From Dryomyza anilis (taxonomy: Eukaryota > Arthropoda > Insecta > Diptera > Dryomyzidae), in contig OX638131.1 of NCBI GenBank assembly GCA_951804985.1, positions 61,533,598 through 61,597,597 on the forward strand: a DNA stretch of 64,000 nt, read 5' to 3'. Below, piece by piece: positions 1 through 11,031 of this stretch (positions within the stretch are counted from its first letter, which is position 1; each line of letters starts with the position of its first letter). Both the position numbers and the translations under genes were made by a program. The notes below the pieces were generated by a model. The model worked only from the letters and a program-made list of their open reading frames with translations. It was not told the DNA's origin and ran no database searches.

Positions 1-237
1 TCACAGGTCACAATGGACCGATATGCCCATTTTTTTTTATATACGGCGTAGGTATATAAGTAATCTAAATTATGAGTTTAATTTATCTAACTCTTCAATT
101 GTTTAAGTAGTAGGGATTTGAACAGACGGACGAACAGACAGACAGACATACGGACATCGCTAAATCGACTCAGGAGGTCATGCTGATCAAACGGCGTTCC
201 AAAGTGAATATACCCTTTCACTCTTAGTGTAGGGTAT
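1..237 (-). mobile_element. mini-me/DINE-1-like element, partial
   Basis: Read on the minus strand this starts with the TACCCTACACTAAGAGTG end also seen at 60107 and contains a (GTCY)n tract, seen here as GACA/GACG repeats near 125-155. It continues into the sequence shared with five other copies in the window. The (GTCY)n core and TA-rich body fit the non-coding mini-me/DINE-1 elements of Diptera. The copy runs off the left edge. It abuts the inner part of a gypsy LTR at 238, so it inserted there or replaced the LTR 5' part. Confidence 0.7.
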
Positions 238-287
238 AATGATTATAGTATTATTTCATTAAAATAAAGATTTAGCAAATCACAACA
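238..287 (+). repeat. 5' LTR remnant of the mag-like element
   Basis: About 50 bp (AATGATTATAG to CACAACA) match the last 50 bp of the LTR at 3382-3432 with few differences. It is followed by GTGGCGAAG, where a tRNA primer-binding site is expected. Confidence 0.8.
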
Positions 288-362
288 GTGGCGAAGAGCA
301 TTTGAAAATCGAGGTGTTCACTAGAAAATCTTTTGCAAATAGAATTTGCAAATTTTCACGAG

Positions 363-878
363 ATGGACGAAAGCATGCGAGAGTTGTTTACGCAAATGTA
401 GGAGCAGCATGAACGTGATAATGCTGCATTGCAAAATTTGGCTAAGCAACTTTTATCAACGAATGTCGGACAAAGTGGCAGTCCAAAATTGGAAACGCGT
501 CCAGAATTTATCATCGAAGCACTAGCATCAAACATAACAGAATACTGTTTTGATCCCGATCATAACATCACTTTCGACACATGGTACACACGTTATGAAG
601 ACTTTTTTGCTATTGACGCAGCCAAAGTTCGACTATCTAAAGACTTAACAGCGGATTTTATCACATATGTAGGTATCGTGAACAAACAATGCGAAAATTT
701 TAAATTAAGCGGATTGACTCTAGATCAATTCAAATGTTTAATTTTTGTAATGGGACTTAAGTCATCGTTGTATTTTGAACACCGTACCAAAATGTTGGAC
801 AAAGCTGGACCACGAAACCACAAACATTACGCTAGATGTTTTATCACGAGAATGTCAACGCTTGATCAATTTAAGTAA
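363..878 (+). pseudogene. Gag remnant of the mag-like element
   Basis: A likely start ATG at 363 is followed by a stop at 399-401, then an open stretch to 878. The peptide resembles Gag N-terminal regions of mag/K02A2.6-type elements, with a Trp/Tyr-rich capsid-like stretch (TWYTRYEDFF). Near 800 the frame shifts, and homology continues in another frame from about 775. No CCHC zinc knuckle is visible before the protease, so that part appears deleted. The role in an intact element would be particle formation and RNA packaging. It is broken here. Confidence 0.7.
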
Positions 879-2860
879 AAAACGACAGACTTTGAAGCAG
901 AAGTACGACAATAAAGCAAAGTCATACTCAAAAAGCATTGGTTCAAGGAATAAGCTACAGTCGAAGGGCATTATTTACGTCACAAACACAATTGTTGCCA
1001 CGCAACGGAAATTCATTACTGTCGAAATAAATGGCACACAAGTTGTATTGCAATTTGATACAGCTTCCGACATAACAATAATTTCGGAAGAGACTTACAA
1101 GAAACTGAGCGTTTCTATTTGTGTCGATGTCATGCATACAGCACGAAGTGCAACAGGCTCATTACCATTATCAGTGCAATTCGACTGCAATATAAAATTT
1201 AGACAGGTGCAAGCGCCGTCAACCTGTTTCGTGACACCTATAAAGGACCTTAACGTCATGGGACTCGACTGGATTAAGGCTCTTCTTGACGACATGTCTA
1301 TGAACGCGATCTGAAATCACATAACAGCTGAAAAACGTGAAATTCGATTTAACAATATTGCTTTTAAAACAAACTTTTCCAGATGTTTTTGATGAACAAC
1401 TGGGTCTCTGCAACAAAACACAGGCTCACTTGGTACTTATACCAAATCAACAGCCAGTTTTTAGGCCAAAACGACCGTTGGCCTATGCGTTACAAATTCT
1501 TGTTCAGGCAGAGATTCATCGACTACAGGACACTAACGTCATTTCGCCAGTGAATTACTCCGATTGGGCAGCGTCTATAGTCGTCATCAAGTCAAATGGA
1601 AGTATTCGATTATGCGCTGACTTGTCGACTGGGTTAAATGCCACACTTAAAACGAATCAAGATCCGTTTCCGTTACCAGAAGATATTTCCTCCAAGCTGT
1701 CGAACGTAAAATTCTTCAGCCACATTGACATCTCAGACGCATTTCTGCAAATCGAAGTCGAGGAAGAATCAAAACATCTGCTTACAATAAATACACACCT
1801 AGGTTTGTTCCGCTACAATCGAATGGTATTTGGCGTCAAAACAATTGCTGCAAATTTTCAACTAATCATGGACCACATGCTAGCTGGGTTACCGGAATCA
1901 GCGGCATATATCGATGACACTTTTGTAACAGGAAAAAAAACAGGAAGAACACGATCGAAATTTACATATGGTTATGTGTCGAATAAAAGATTGCGGTTTT
2001 AATGTCAAAAACAAAAATTCAGATTTTCCGTAACAGAAGTCAAGTATCTTGGATATGTTATTAATCAAAATGGACTACAGTCATTTTAGAGGACCTTTAG
2101 ATGAGTGGCTTAAGGCGAACGTAAAATGGAAATGCATAGGAAATCTTTTCGTAGCCTAAATAACATTCTTTCATCGAATTTGCTACTAACGCACTACGAT
2201 CCAAAATGCAGTATCAATGCAGCAGCAGATGCATCCAATTATGGACTGGGGGAATGCATTCTTCACGAATATTCAAATGGTGCAGTCAAGGCTATTTGTC
2301 ATGCCTCACGATTGCTCAATCCTGCCGAAAATCCTACAGCCAAATCGAAAAAGAGGGCCTGGCATTAGTTTTTGCTGTTACTAAAATTCATAAATTTATT
2401 TTTGGCATGAAATTCAAACTGCACACTGACCACAAACCATTGCTTGCAATTTTTGGCAAGAAAACTGGAATTGCAGTTCATTAAGCAAATCGGTTGCAGC
2501 GTTGGGCAGTAAAATTTTTGGTGTTCGATTTCGAAATCAGTTATATTTCGACCAACAGTTTCGAATATGCAGATGTACTCTCACGCCTCATAAATAAAAA
2601 TACTTACCCGTCAGAAGATTTTGTTATCTCATCAGTCAAAATTGAAAGTGAAATAAAACAAATTCTGACTGACACTCTCGAATCAGCTAAAGATATATTT
2701 TTACGTCGAATATTTGATTATGTTGTAACGGGCTGGCCAAATAAAATAGACAATAAAGAATTAAAAGCATTTTTCAATCGGAAAGAAGAGATAAGTATCA
2801 TTGACGGTTGCATTATGTTCGCTCAACGTGAGGTTGTTCCAAGAGTTTTACTCACATGAA
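800..2860 (+). pseudogene. Pol remnant: protease, reverse transcriptase, RNase H
   Basis: The protease shows the active-site-like string LQFDTASDITIIS near 1050-1090. Reverse transcriptase follows at 1337-2002 with IRLCADL, FFSHIDISDAF (first catalytic Asp) and AAYIDDTF (YIDD box, near 1900). The frame then breaks, and RNase H pieces follow at 2126-2484 (AAADASNYGLG, HTDHKPL) and 2494-2860 (YADVLSRL, typical of the RNase H-integrase joint). There are at least four frameshifts or stops. After about 2860 the sequence jumps to the integrase C-terminal region, so the zinc-binding and catalytic core of integrase are missing. It cannot encode a working polyprotein. Confidence 0.85.
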
Positions 2861-2869
2861 CAACAATAG

Positions 2870-3030
2870 CTTCACCTGAAACCTGGAAAAATAATCGTAC
2901 GCGTTGAAAAAGTTATGTACAATGTTTAGCTAGACAAGGGCAAATTGATTCACAGTCATGCAAATCAACTAAAAATACGTTACTACAATGACATTTCCAC
3001 AACTTCTCCATTGCAAACAAAATCATTAGA
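2870..3030 (+). pseudogene. Integrase C-terminal tail remnant
   Basis: A frame reading VRVEKVMYNV, then a stop, then HSHANQLKIRY matches the style of mag-type Pol C-termini, where a HANQLR motif closes the integrase tail. It directly follows the RNase H part, which marks an internal deletion of the whole integrase core. Confidence 0.55.
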
Positions 3031-3238
3031 ATAAGCATTTGAAATCTATGATCTTCAAACTACTCAATCAGCAAGCAATTTGGAAAATGAAAATTCGGAT
3101 ACTCGATCGCAAACCGCATCAAGTGCCGATTTCATCAAGTCATCATCATCTACACTTAAACGATCTCAGCGATCGCGAAGATCTGTGGACAGATATGTGC
3201 CTGGATAAATCGTGTCAGTATTATTTAAAAAGGGTAGG

Positions 3239-3432
3239 TGTTAAAAGTGATAAATTTCATACATAATGTATATATATACTACTATTTGAAATTGTATACT
3301 TTATTTGTTTCTTTGCAACTCTGTGACAAAGGAATTGGTCGCTTTTGAGTTTTTAGATTAATGAATCACAATTGAAATATAAAATGATTATAGTTTTATA
3401 TCATTAAAATAAAGATTTAGCAAATCAAAACA
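3239..3432 (+). repeat. 3' LTR of the mag-like element
   Basis: Starts TGTTAAAAG after a purine-rich run (AAAAAGGGTAGG, a plausible polypurine tract) and ends CAAAACA. Its last 50 bp match 238-287. Length is 194 bp. It contains AATAAA-like signals near 3409. Confidence 0.75.
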
Positions 3433-3433
3433 G

Positions 3434-3520
3434 TTTTTATAACGAAATGGTTTGAGTATACCGGTTCCAAGTTACGGTTTCTGTTTTGATTTCGGTTTTT
3501 GTATAAAATTTCTTTTTTTT
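3434..3520 (+). repeat. CGGTTT-rich dispersed repeat, internal part
   Basis: TTTTTATAACGAAATGG to GATTTCGGTTTTTGTAT is nearly identical to 60035-60100. The gypsy LTR abuts it, so the gypsy element either inserted into or truncated this repeat. Confidence 0.7.
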
Positions 3521-4560
3521 TACATATTTTTCAAATAATTTAACATTGCTTATATGGTGCTAAGTTATGTTCAAATTGTGATATTGTAGTAAAGTGGGAA
3601 ACGTAATTTAAACAATGTTTGTTGTTATTTTAGTAAAAAAAAATATTGTGTTATATGAATATTTAATTGATTTCGCCAAGAAAAAATTTCAATCGTGATC
3701 ACAAACAAATAAAAAGCAACATTTTTACTTCACCTGAGATATGATCTGAATTGCAGAAGAGATCCGAGAAGCGAACCTCAAACAAGATCAACAAGAATAC
3801 ATCAGTAAATGTTCTTAAACGTCATAAGAATAATTTTGTACAATTTCCATCCATAAGAGCCAAAGAAATTAAATTTCAACAATTTAGTGAACTGCAATAT
3901 CTGCAAACAAATAAATATCTGCCTGTATACTTGAAATGTTCGAACTTGTCGAATTTGTACTTTATTTTTCGTATTTCTTAAGTAGTTACTGTGATGTTAG
4001 TAATTTTAAACTTTTTTTCTAATTTTTCTGTATTACCATTGTTTTTTATTACCTTATTTATTATAATTTTGTTATCCTTAATATACACGCTGCAAAAAAG
4101 GGCTCTTCCAAACATAATTTGGCAGGCATTATATATATCTTTGGAGCTTTATCAAACAAAAGTATTATTTCATTGCCAAACTTTGTTATAATAATAACCA
4201 AACTTATTTTTGTTTTCCCGCGCCACTTGAATAAGGTCAGTTTTTTTTGTAGTATGCAGTTCGATAGATTGCTTTATGACGCGTCTACCCCCATACATGT
4301 GAATTTTGAGATTACTTTAATTAAAAAAAATACAGTGAAATTTTGCTCTACTTGAAAAGGTCAATTTTCATTGCTGTTGTGGCAAACACCTCGTCACTAT
4401 CTTCATATATGTCACCTTTAATAATACTAAGAGTTTTGCTGCAAGTTTGTTTAAACTTATGGGATGTTTGAATATTTGCTACAATCCGTACATTTAAACA
4501 GGTAGTTGCAGCAAGACCTTCATAAACAATTGGTTTTCTTAGTATCGTGCATTAAATTGC
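3521..4560. other. AT-rich stretch, no gene seen
   Basis: Short open frames here (3751-3981, 3991-4191, 4119-4355) are low-complexity and AT-driven, without recognisable motifs. Nothing else supportable is seen. Confidence 0.6.
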
Positions 4561-4563
4561 AAC

Positions 4564-4850
4564 ATACATATTACTTACTTATTTGGCCTTTACAACCCAG
4601 CAATTATCCCTCGCAAGTCGCTTCTGCATTGCGCGCTCTGGCGCTAGTTTTGCACTCCAAATGTCGTCAAGTTGTCTCGCACTTGGTCGCTCCACCGGAA
4701 ATTCGGGCGCCCTCTACTACGTTGACCACCACTGGGTACAGAATGGAACACCTTTTTTGCTGGAGCGCATCCAAACGCTCGACATGTCCAAGCCAGCGTA
4801 GGCGCTGGATTTTAATGTGCAATATGGAATATCATCCAAAGGATCAAAAA
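4564..4850 (-). pseudogene. LINE pol C-terminus fragment, RTE-type
   Basis: On the minus strand one frame reads IQRLRWLGHVERLDALQQK and, after a frameshift, GRPNFRWSDQVRDNLTTFG, ending near IIAGL. The order RLRWLGHVERM, then GRPxxRWxDQVRxDLxxxG, is the hallmark C-terminal tail of RTE-like (and some related) non-LTR reverse transcriptases. The segment is a GC-richer island of about 290 bp in AT-rich DNA. It is a 5'-truncated dead copy with a frameshift near 4735 and at least one stop. The plus-strand frames over it are shadows. The clade assignment is tentative, but its identity as a LINE tail is fairly secure. Confidence 0.7.
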
Positions 4851-4859
4851 ACATAGGAT

Positions 4860-6830
4860 GGTCACTCCCATTTTAAAACGTATGATAATGCATAAATCTA
4901 ACTTAATGTTTTTAAATTTTTTGGATTTATCTTGAAATTTTATGAGATATCTGTTCCTAAATAATCAAACCAATATTTATTGTGCAGGAGCTGGCAGTGT
5001 ATATCCCTTTAAGGAGTTATACCTTACATATGGTCTAAATCACATTTCTACCAAATTTCATCGATCAGTTTTGAGTTGTCGCTAAAAATATGCAAATAAA
5101 ACACCTTCATAAAAACTCGATTAAATTAAAATGGCAGACGAAGGCGGAACCATTCTCATTTATATATAAAACTTAATGCATTTGTCTTTCAATTAATACT
5201 AAATTTGGAAGGATGTTTTTCAATACTCTAAAACAAAATCAATTTTTGAATATTGCATTAATATCTATTTTATTTTATTTAAAGCAATATTTTTAAGACT
5301 TCATTTAAACAATAACACATATTATAAAATAATATTAATTATGTTTACAAACAGAATTTTACGTTTAATATAAATGTTTATACATTTGTTGCAAAATTTT
5401 TGTATTTTCATTTTGGCCCACAAACAAAATTTCTTTAAGAATATTTTTTTTAAAAATTATTTTTTTTACAGTAAACTTTTGAAAGAAAATTTGGAGCACG
5501 TTGCGAAAGAAATTCTTTTGCCACAAACGTTTTGTAAACGTTGTTTTCTATGCGTGTATTGTCAAAATAAACAATTTAATATATTTATAATGCTTAACTT
5601 TACTTTTTATGCTAACGTAGATCGCACAGGAAGCGTAACAGATTTTTCGTGTAACGTAACATACACAACATTTTTACTGATATAGAACTAAAAAAAAATC
5701 AGTGTAATTAAAATGTAATATACAATATAAAATTACTGTAGTTACTATCTTTGTTTTGAAAAATGTATTTCTACTGCATTTTGGTCGTTTTTTAATACAT
5801 TTGTATTTATTTAAAATAATTTACTAACTCATTGTATTAAAAATTAGATTTCTACATAGTACAGAAACTGTACGGTGTCTTTGTTTTCTGCACTTTTTAT
5901 TTATATGGAGTTCATGCGAATACACGACGGACGACTGCAACAGTGAGTAGGTTGAAAAGGAACCCATTTCGTATTCTACACATTCACATACATAGTCTAC
6001 ATAGTCACATAGTCTACGGTCGACTGTGGAGGAGCAGGTATAAACCGCATCCGAACGAATGACTTGGCGGCAGAAAACTAGTGTTGACAACTCATTTGGT
6101 TTATCGCTGAAACCAAATTAGTTTTGAAAATAAAAAAAACAAAAATTTAAGTCATGGGTTGCAATGCCCAAATAAATATAAGTAACTCAACGGTCTACAA
6201 TTTTCTGTTGCGCGTTATTGGTATTCGTATTGTTCAAAAGTGGTACAACTTAAAAGCGACACTTAAGTGCTTGCCATATCTTTGAGACGTCAGAACTGAT
6301 GATGTTTAGGAAAATATTTTTCTTATTTATTTATTTCTTTGTTTATTTATATGTATATTTTTCTTGTGGTTTTTAGTAACATTCTTTAGTTGTTTATGTA
6401 CTATACAACTGAATTTATAATTCTATTACCTTATTTTTGGTAATCAAAAAATTAGTAATATTCATTCATATAATTTTCCGAATTAATAAATTGATTAATT
6501 ATCACAACAAAGTAAAATAACTACATTTTATAGTAAAATTAAAGGTATATGTAATAATTTATCTACATATTTCAGGACGTATAAATAAAGACAAAGTTTA
6601 GAAATTTTTAATACAAATTTATTAAATGTCTGTATAGAAATGCAGAAAACTATGTACTTATTTCCGATACAAAAACAACTACAACAATGTAGTAAAAAAA
6701 ATACATTTTATTTTGGACGTAAATCAAAGAATTTTGAATACATTTTTATTACAGTAATTTTTTCGGTGTATTGACGGTGCCACGCTCTATATATATTCTG
6801 CCCAGGTTTACAAGTAAAATATGTATTTTT
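4860..6830. other. AT-rich stretch, no gene seen
   Basis: Open frames at 5374-5685 and 5824-6090 lack motifs or codon signal. A less AT-rich patch at 5860-6290 contains several ACATAGTCTAC-like repeats and may be an old LTR or regulatory piece of an element, but I cannot assign it. Confidence 0.5.
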
Positions 6831-6834
6831 ATGT

Positions 6835-7015
6835 ATTCTCAATAGCAAAAAAACACGTGAATCACGCGTGATTGTGATTGAATCTTAATTTACTCAAGTG
6901 ATTGTGAGTGGGTTAGAGTTAGGAATGTAATCCCGGATTTTTTTTCAATCCCGAAATTTCGGGACTAAAAAATTTGAATCCCGGGATTAGTCCCGGGATT
7001 TAAAAAAATTATAGC
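6835..7015. repeat. ATCCCGGGATT-rich dispersed repeat
   Basis: Contains TAGGAATGTAATCCCGGA followed by inverted blocks of CCCGAAATTTCGGG and ATCCCGGGATTAGTCCC. The same TAGGGATGTCAATCCCGGGA motif recurs in reverse at 14255-14330. Probably the end of a small non-coding transposon. Confidence 0.5.
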
Positions 7016-7144
7016 AAAGGCATAGGTTAGATTTGTAAGGGGGTGTTGCTGAAATTTAATCTGCAAAGACTCACGGGGGCCTAGTGGTCCATTGTGTTCC
7101 CTTTTTATCTGTGTGGTGTCTATATTTTGTTGACAACTGTTGGT

Positions 7145-8260
7145 TAGTTTCTTCGAAACCAACCTGATCTTCTTACGAACCCTAGTAGATTTTCAATTGG
7201 AACTTCTACTATTTCTTCCAGTTCTCCAAAGAACCTGTTCTCCATGTACTGGAGTCGGCGCGTTTGGAGATTTGGAGAGTCGCATAGTAGATGTGCGATT
7301 GATTCTACTTCCTCAATTTCTTTGCAGCTTCTTTATTGTTATTTATCAGGCTTTTTGTTCTTTTTTCATTGGTGTGTGGCCAGAGACGACGTGAGATAAT
7401 GCAGTCGTCTCTGGATGACCAGTTTGCGTTTGTTTTTTCCGTCGTTTTAAGGTTAATATGCCTTCTTAGGACACCTAATGCAATCCTAGTCGAAGAACAT
7501 GCATCCTCTATTCTACGTACAGAACCCTGTCGCGCTAACTCATCGGCTTGTTAATTCCCTTCTATATTGCTATGTCCGGGAACCCAGCATATGGTTATCG
7601 CATGGGTTTGACTTAGTATGTTGAGTGATCGGAGACAGTTGAGTGCTGTGTTCGATTTTATGACCGCATTGTCTAGTGCTAGAAAGGCAGCTTGACTATC
7701 CACAAAGATTGTAATCTCCGATGGATCCATGTTCTTTGTTTGGATGGTCTGTGCGCTTCTTTATCTATCGCGAATATTTCTGTCTATGTCTATGTCACTC
7801 GTGAATTTGCAGTGCGTCGCAGAAAATGCCGGATCCAGTCCCTATTTCCATCTTAGGCCCGTCAGTAAAGACTTGAAGGTGGCTATTGCTTGTTGGCGAG
7901 TTAGTGCTCCATTGTTCTCAACTAGGTATTACGATGGAGTAGTTTGGATTTATTTCCATCTGTGGTGTTATATAGTCTGTTTTTGGGAGTTCGATCATGC
8001 TGAAAACTTCGAGGATAGACGTGTGTCCATATGAGAGTTGCTTCCAGAATCCTGATTCTCTAAGTCGAATCGCGTTCTTTGCTGTACTCCTAATGAAGTC
8101 GTTTACTGGCAGAAGATTAAGCATGATCTCCATCCCTATTTGTTGGGCCGATTTCATTGCGCCTGTAATACTGGTGCGCCAGTCTTTGTACTTTTCTTAT
8201 TTCCCTAAGAAATGTAGTCTTCTTTATCGCTTCCCACCATACAGTAGCACCGTACGTTAA
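7145..8260 (-). pseudogene. LINE A ORF2: RNase H and C-terminal tail
   Basis: After the thumb region the minus strand gives ITIFVDSQAAFLALDNA (near 7700), ICWVPGHSNIEGN (near 7590) and QADELARQGS, the RNase H signature of I/LOA-type elements. The initial TDGS part lies in damaged sequence. The last frame reads ESIAHLLCDSPNLQTRRL and ends RRSGWFRRN at 7146, a Cys/His tail typical of this group. Several frameshifts separate the pieces. Confidence 0.7.
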
Positions 8261-11031
8261 TATGGGTCTGACGATCGCTGTGTACATCCAGTGCATTATA
8301 CTTGGTCTCATGCCTCATAGTTTACCGACAGTTTTTTTGCATAAATAGAAAGCGTATAGTGCCTTTTTCACTCTTTCTTCTGTGTTGCGTTTCCATCGAA
8401 GCTTACTGTCTAGTATAGTTCCGAGATATTTCGCTTTACTAGATAGAGCGAGTGTGCAGCCATCAAGTTTTGGAAGCTCAAAGTTTACAATTTTCCTTTT
8501 TTGTGAAGAGTACGAGTACAGTCTTGGAGGCGTTTACTCCTAGGCCGTTTTGTACTGCCCACATTGACAGTTCTTTCAGTTCAGTATCCATAATGCTGCT
8601 AGTAGTAGGAAGGTATTTTCCGCTTACCATAATTTCTACATCGTCTGCATATGCTACTGCTTTTATTCCTTTATTTCTTAGTATATTTCTTAGTTATTTC
8701 TTTGCTAGGATTTCGTCAACTATTAGAAGCCAGAGAAGGGGGGATATAACCTCTCCTTGCGGTGTACCCCTAGTTATTGTTTTCCGTGCTTTACTAATAC
8801 CCAACTGTAAATTAATTATTCTGTTGTTTAGCATTTTATAGATTCATTGTCTTGGTTTCTACCTGAACTTTCTCTAAAGCGGTTTTTATGGATTCGGTTT
8901 TTACGTTGTTAAACGCTTCTTCGATATCCAAAAATGCTGTTAATGTGAAGTCCTTGTAGTGTAGGTTCTTTTTAATTGTTGTAACTACCTCGTGCAGTGC
9001 TGTTTCAACGGATTTCCCCTTGATAGCTGCATATGTTGTTATCATTTAGTTTTAATCTAATGTTTTGGTCGAGATTTCTCTCCAGCGTTTTTAACATAAA
9101 CGATGAGAGGCTTATTGGCCTATAGTCCTTTTCAGTGGAGTGTGTTGTCTTTCCCGCTTTCCATTTAAGCGGTATGTACCCCAGCCTAAGACAACTTTGG
9201 AAGATTGCCTTTAGCCATGTACCAATTGCTGGAAGAACATGTATCAACATGGCTGGTATTCGTCCGGTCCTGCGGATTTGTAGGGCTTGAAGGATTTAAT
9301 AGCCTTTTTTTATTATTCTATCTGTTAACATACTGTCTACATCGGTGCCGATTTCATTGTGATTCGGTGCCAAGAATATATTTTGAATAGGCTCCGAGAT
9401 GTATGTAGGGGTCGTGTCGTCAGGGTCTCTACAGTCTGGGAAGTGAACTTCCATTAACAGTGCAAGAGATTCTTGACTTGATTCGGTCCAGGTATTGTCT
9501 GGTCGTCTGATGTAGCTGGGTATTACAGGGTCCTTGGATAGAACTCTACGTAGTCTAGCTGCATCATTGGTCTTTTCAATTTCTTTACAGAATGTTTTCC
9601 ATGAGTTGAATTTAGCGTCCCTTATGGATTTCGAATAGGTATTTAGTTCAGACCTATACTTGGTCCAGTCAATTTCAAGCTTACTTTTCCTGGCCTTGTT
9701 ATGTAGTTTTCTAACCACTGTTCGTTCTCTGCTTTTTTAGTTCACTCGTCCACCAAGAATTTTTGGTAGTTTTGTGAATGCGAGAAATTGGGCAAAACTT
9801 TAAGAACGTTTTGTTCATTTTCTTCTCATGTCTACCGCGAAGTCTATGGATATACTGTCAGGAAAAGAAGTTTCACATGTGTGCGGCACGTTTTCCGATA
9901 TCCACTCTGAATATTTTGACCACTTTGTTTTCGCAGGATTCCTAAAAGGTTTTATCTTACAAATGCTGTAGTTTATCAAGCAGACTATTTTGAAAACAGC
10001 GGCTGTTTTCCAAAATATCTGGATATTTTTTATTTTTTTACGTTATCAACCAGTCTAAAATTTGAATTTTAGCCCGAGCTAAAAATTTTAAACTCGGTTG
10101 TCGTCTAAAATTTTTTGCCTGGAAAAATATCCAACTCGCTGTCAAAATTTTAAATAATCTCAAAAATTATGATTTGTTATTGTTTTTCACCGAAGAAATT
10201 TGAATTTTAATACAAAAAACAGTTTGAAAATTACAGAAATAAATGGTTCATGTCTGGAATGAAAAGCAAAAACAGCCTGATTGATAAAGTTAAAAAGCTG
10301 AGGCTAGAATTGTAGTGGCTGTTTTGAAATAGCTGCTGTTTTCAAAAATAGCCTGATTGATAAACTACAGCATAGGTTTGAAGTTAATGTTGAAAAGTAT
10401 TCTCAAATGGTCCGAAAAGTAGTTTTTAAAAGACACTTTCCAGTCTTCGACCTCAATCAGTTCAGTGTTTTTGAGTAAAGTCAGGTCAAGGATTTCTTCT
10501 CTTACTCTATTTTGATAAGTGGGATGATCTCCCCTGTTGCACAAGATAAAGTCTGAGGACATAAGAAATTCAAAGATTGACTCACCTCGTTCGTTGATAT
10601 CCTTACTACCCCACTGACTGTGATGTGCGTTGGCGTCACAGCCGATCACCAGTGGCAGGTTCCGTGTGTTCGCATAATCTGCAAGTTCTCGGACTGCTCT
10701 CGGATGGGGGTCTTTTTCGTCATATGGCATGTAGGCTGAACTGAGAATTATCGTTTTCTCGTTGTTTTCAACCTGTATTGCCACCGTGTCATCAATAATC
10801 TAAATGTGTAGGAAAAAAGCATTTAGTTTTTTTCGTAGCTAGAATACAGATACTTATCTTACCTCCATTTGTAGAGTGCAACAGATTGTATTGTTTCGAT
10901 CTTAGCCCTTGCTCCTGGTTATGTGCTATCCAGCGTTCTTGGACTAAGACCACGTCTACATCATCTTCATTTAAAAGGAGCATTAGGTCGTCTGTTGTGG
11001 CTTTGCAGTGGTGCAAATTAATTTGCACTGC
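8260..11031 (-). pseudogene. LINE A ORF2: endonuclease and reverse transcriptase
   Basis: The endonuclease starts QAVQINLHHCKA (near 11030) and continues VDVVLVQERWI, LVIGCDANAHHSQWGS (Asp and Asn of the apurinic endonuclease fold), HPTYQNRVREEILDLTL and FSDHLRI (near 10395). After the MITE the linker resumes at 9718. Reverse transcriptase has YRPISLSSFMLKTLER (near 9110), TAFLDIEEAFNNV (near 8930, first Asp), EGEVISPLLW-like sequence in a shifted frame, and AYADDVEI (near 8650). It continues AKYLGTILDSKLRW and ends near YTAIVRPILTYG (8290). At least four frameshifts are present. Family function is target-primed reverse transcription of the element RNA. This copy is inactive. Confidence 0.8.
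9963..10373. mobile_element. 411-bp MITE with inverted ends, inside LINE A
   Basis: Left end ATGCTGTAGTTTATCAA and right end TTGATAAACTACAGCAT are perfect inverted repeats. Similarity extends for about 29 bp with two mismatches, plus a subterminal TTTTGAAAACAGC/GCTGTTTTC block. It lies exactly between the endonuclease end (FKP) and the linker of LINE A, so it is a clean later insertion. No coding capacity. The target duplication cannot be told apart from the palindromic ends (AT is possible), so the superfamily is open. Confidence 0.85.

Larger units (their letters stand above)
238..3432 (+). mobile_element. Degenerate Ty3/gypsy retrotransposon, mag-like
   Basis: A remnant LTR retrotransposon in the order LTR fragment, primer-binding site, gag, protease, reverse transcriptase, RNase H, integrase C-terminus, LTR. 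Homology between 238-287 and 3382-3432 defines the LTR 3' ends. Coding parts carry stops and frameshifts and the integrase core is deleted, so it cannot move autonomously. The protein style, with a short Gag, a DTAS protease motif and a YIDD reverse transcriptase, resembles the mag/K02A2.6-like group. The clade is inferred from memory of family style, not from an alignment. The 5' LTR is cut by a mini-me element and the 3' side lies inside a CGGTTT-rich repeat. Confidence 0.85.

Noticed and set aside
4506..4856. Plus-strand 116-codon frame in a GC-richer island
   Set aside because: The minus strand carries the conserved LINE tail motifs, so the plus frame is a shadow.
5374..5685. 103-codon plus-strand frame rich in Phe/Lys/Asn
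   Set aside because: Typical chance frame in AT-rich DNA with poly(T) and poly(A) runs; no motif.
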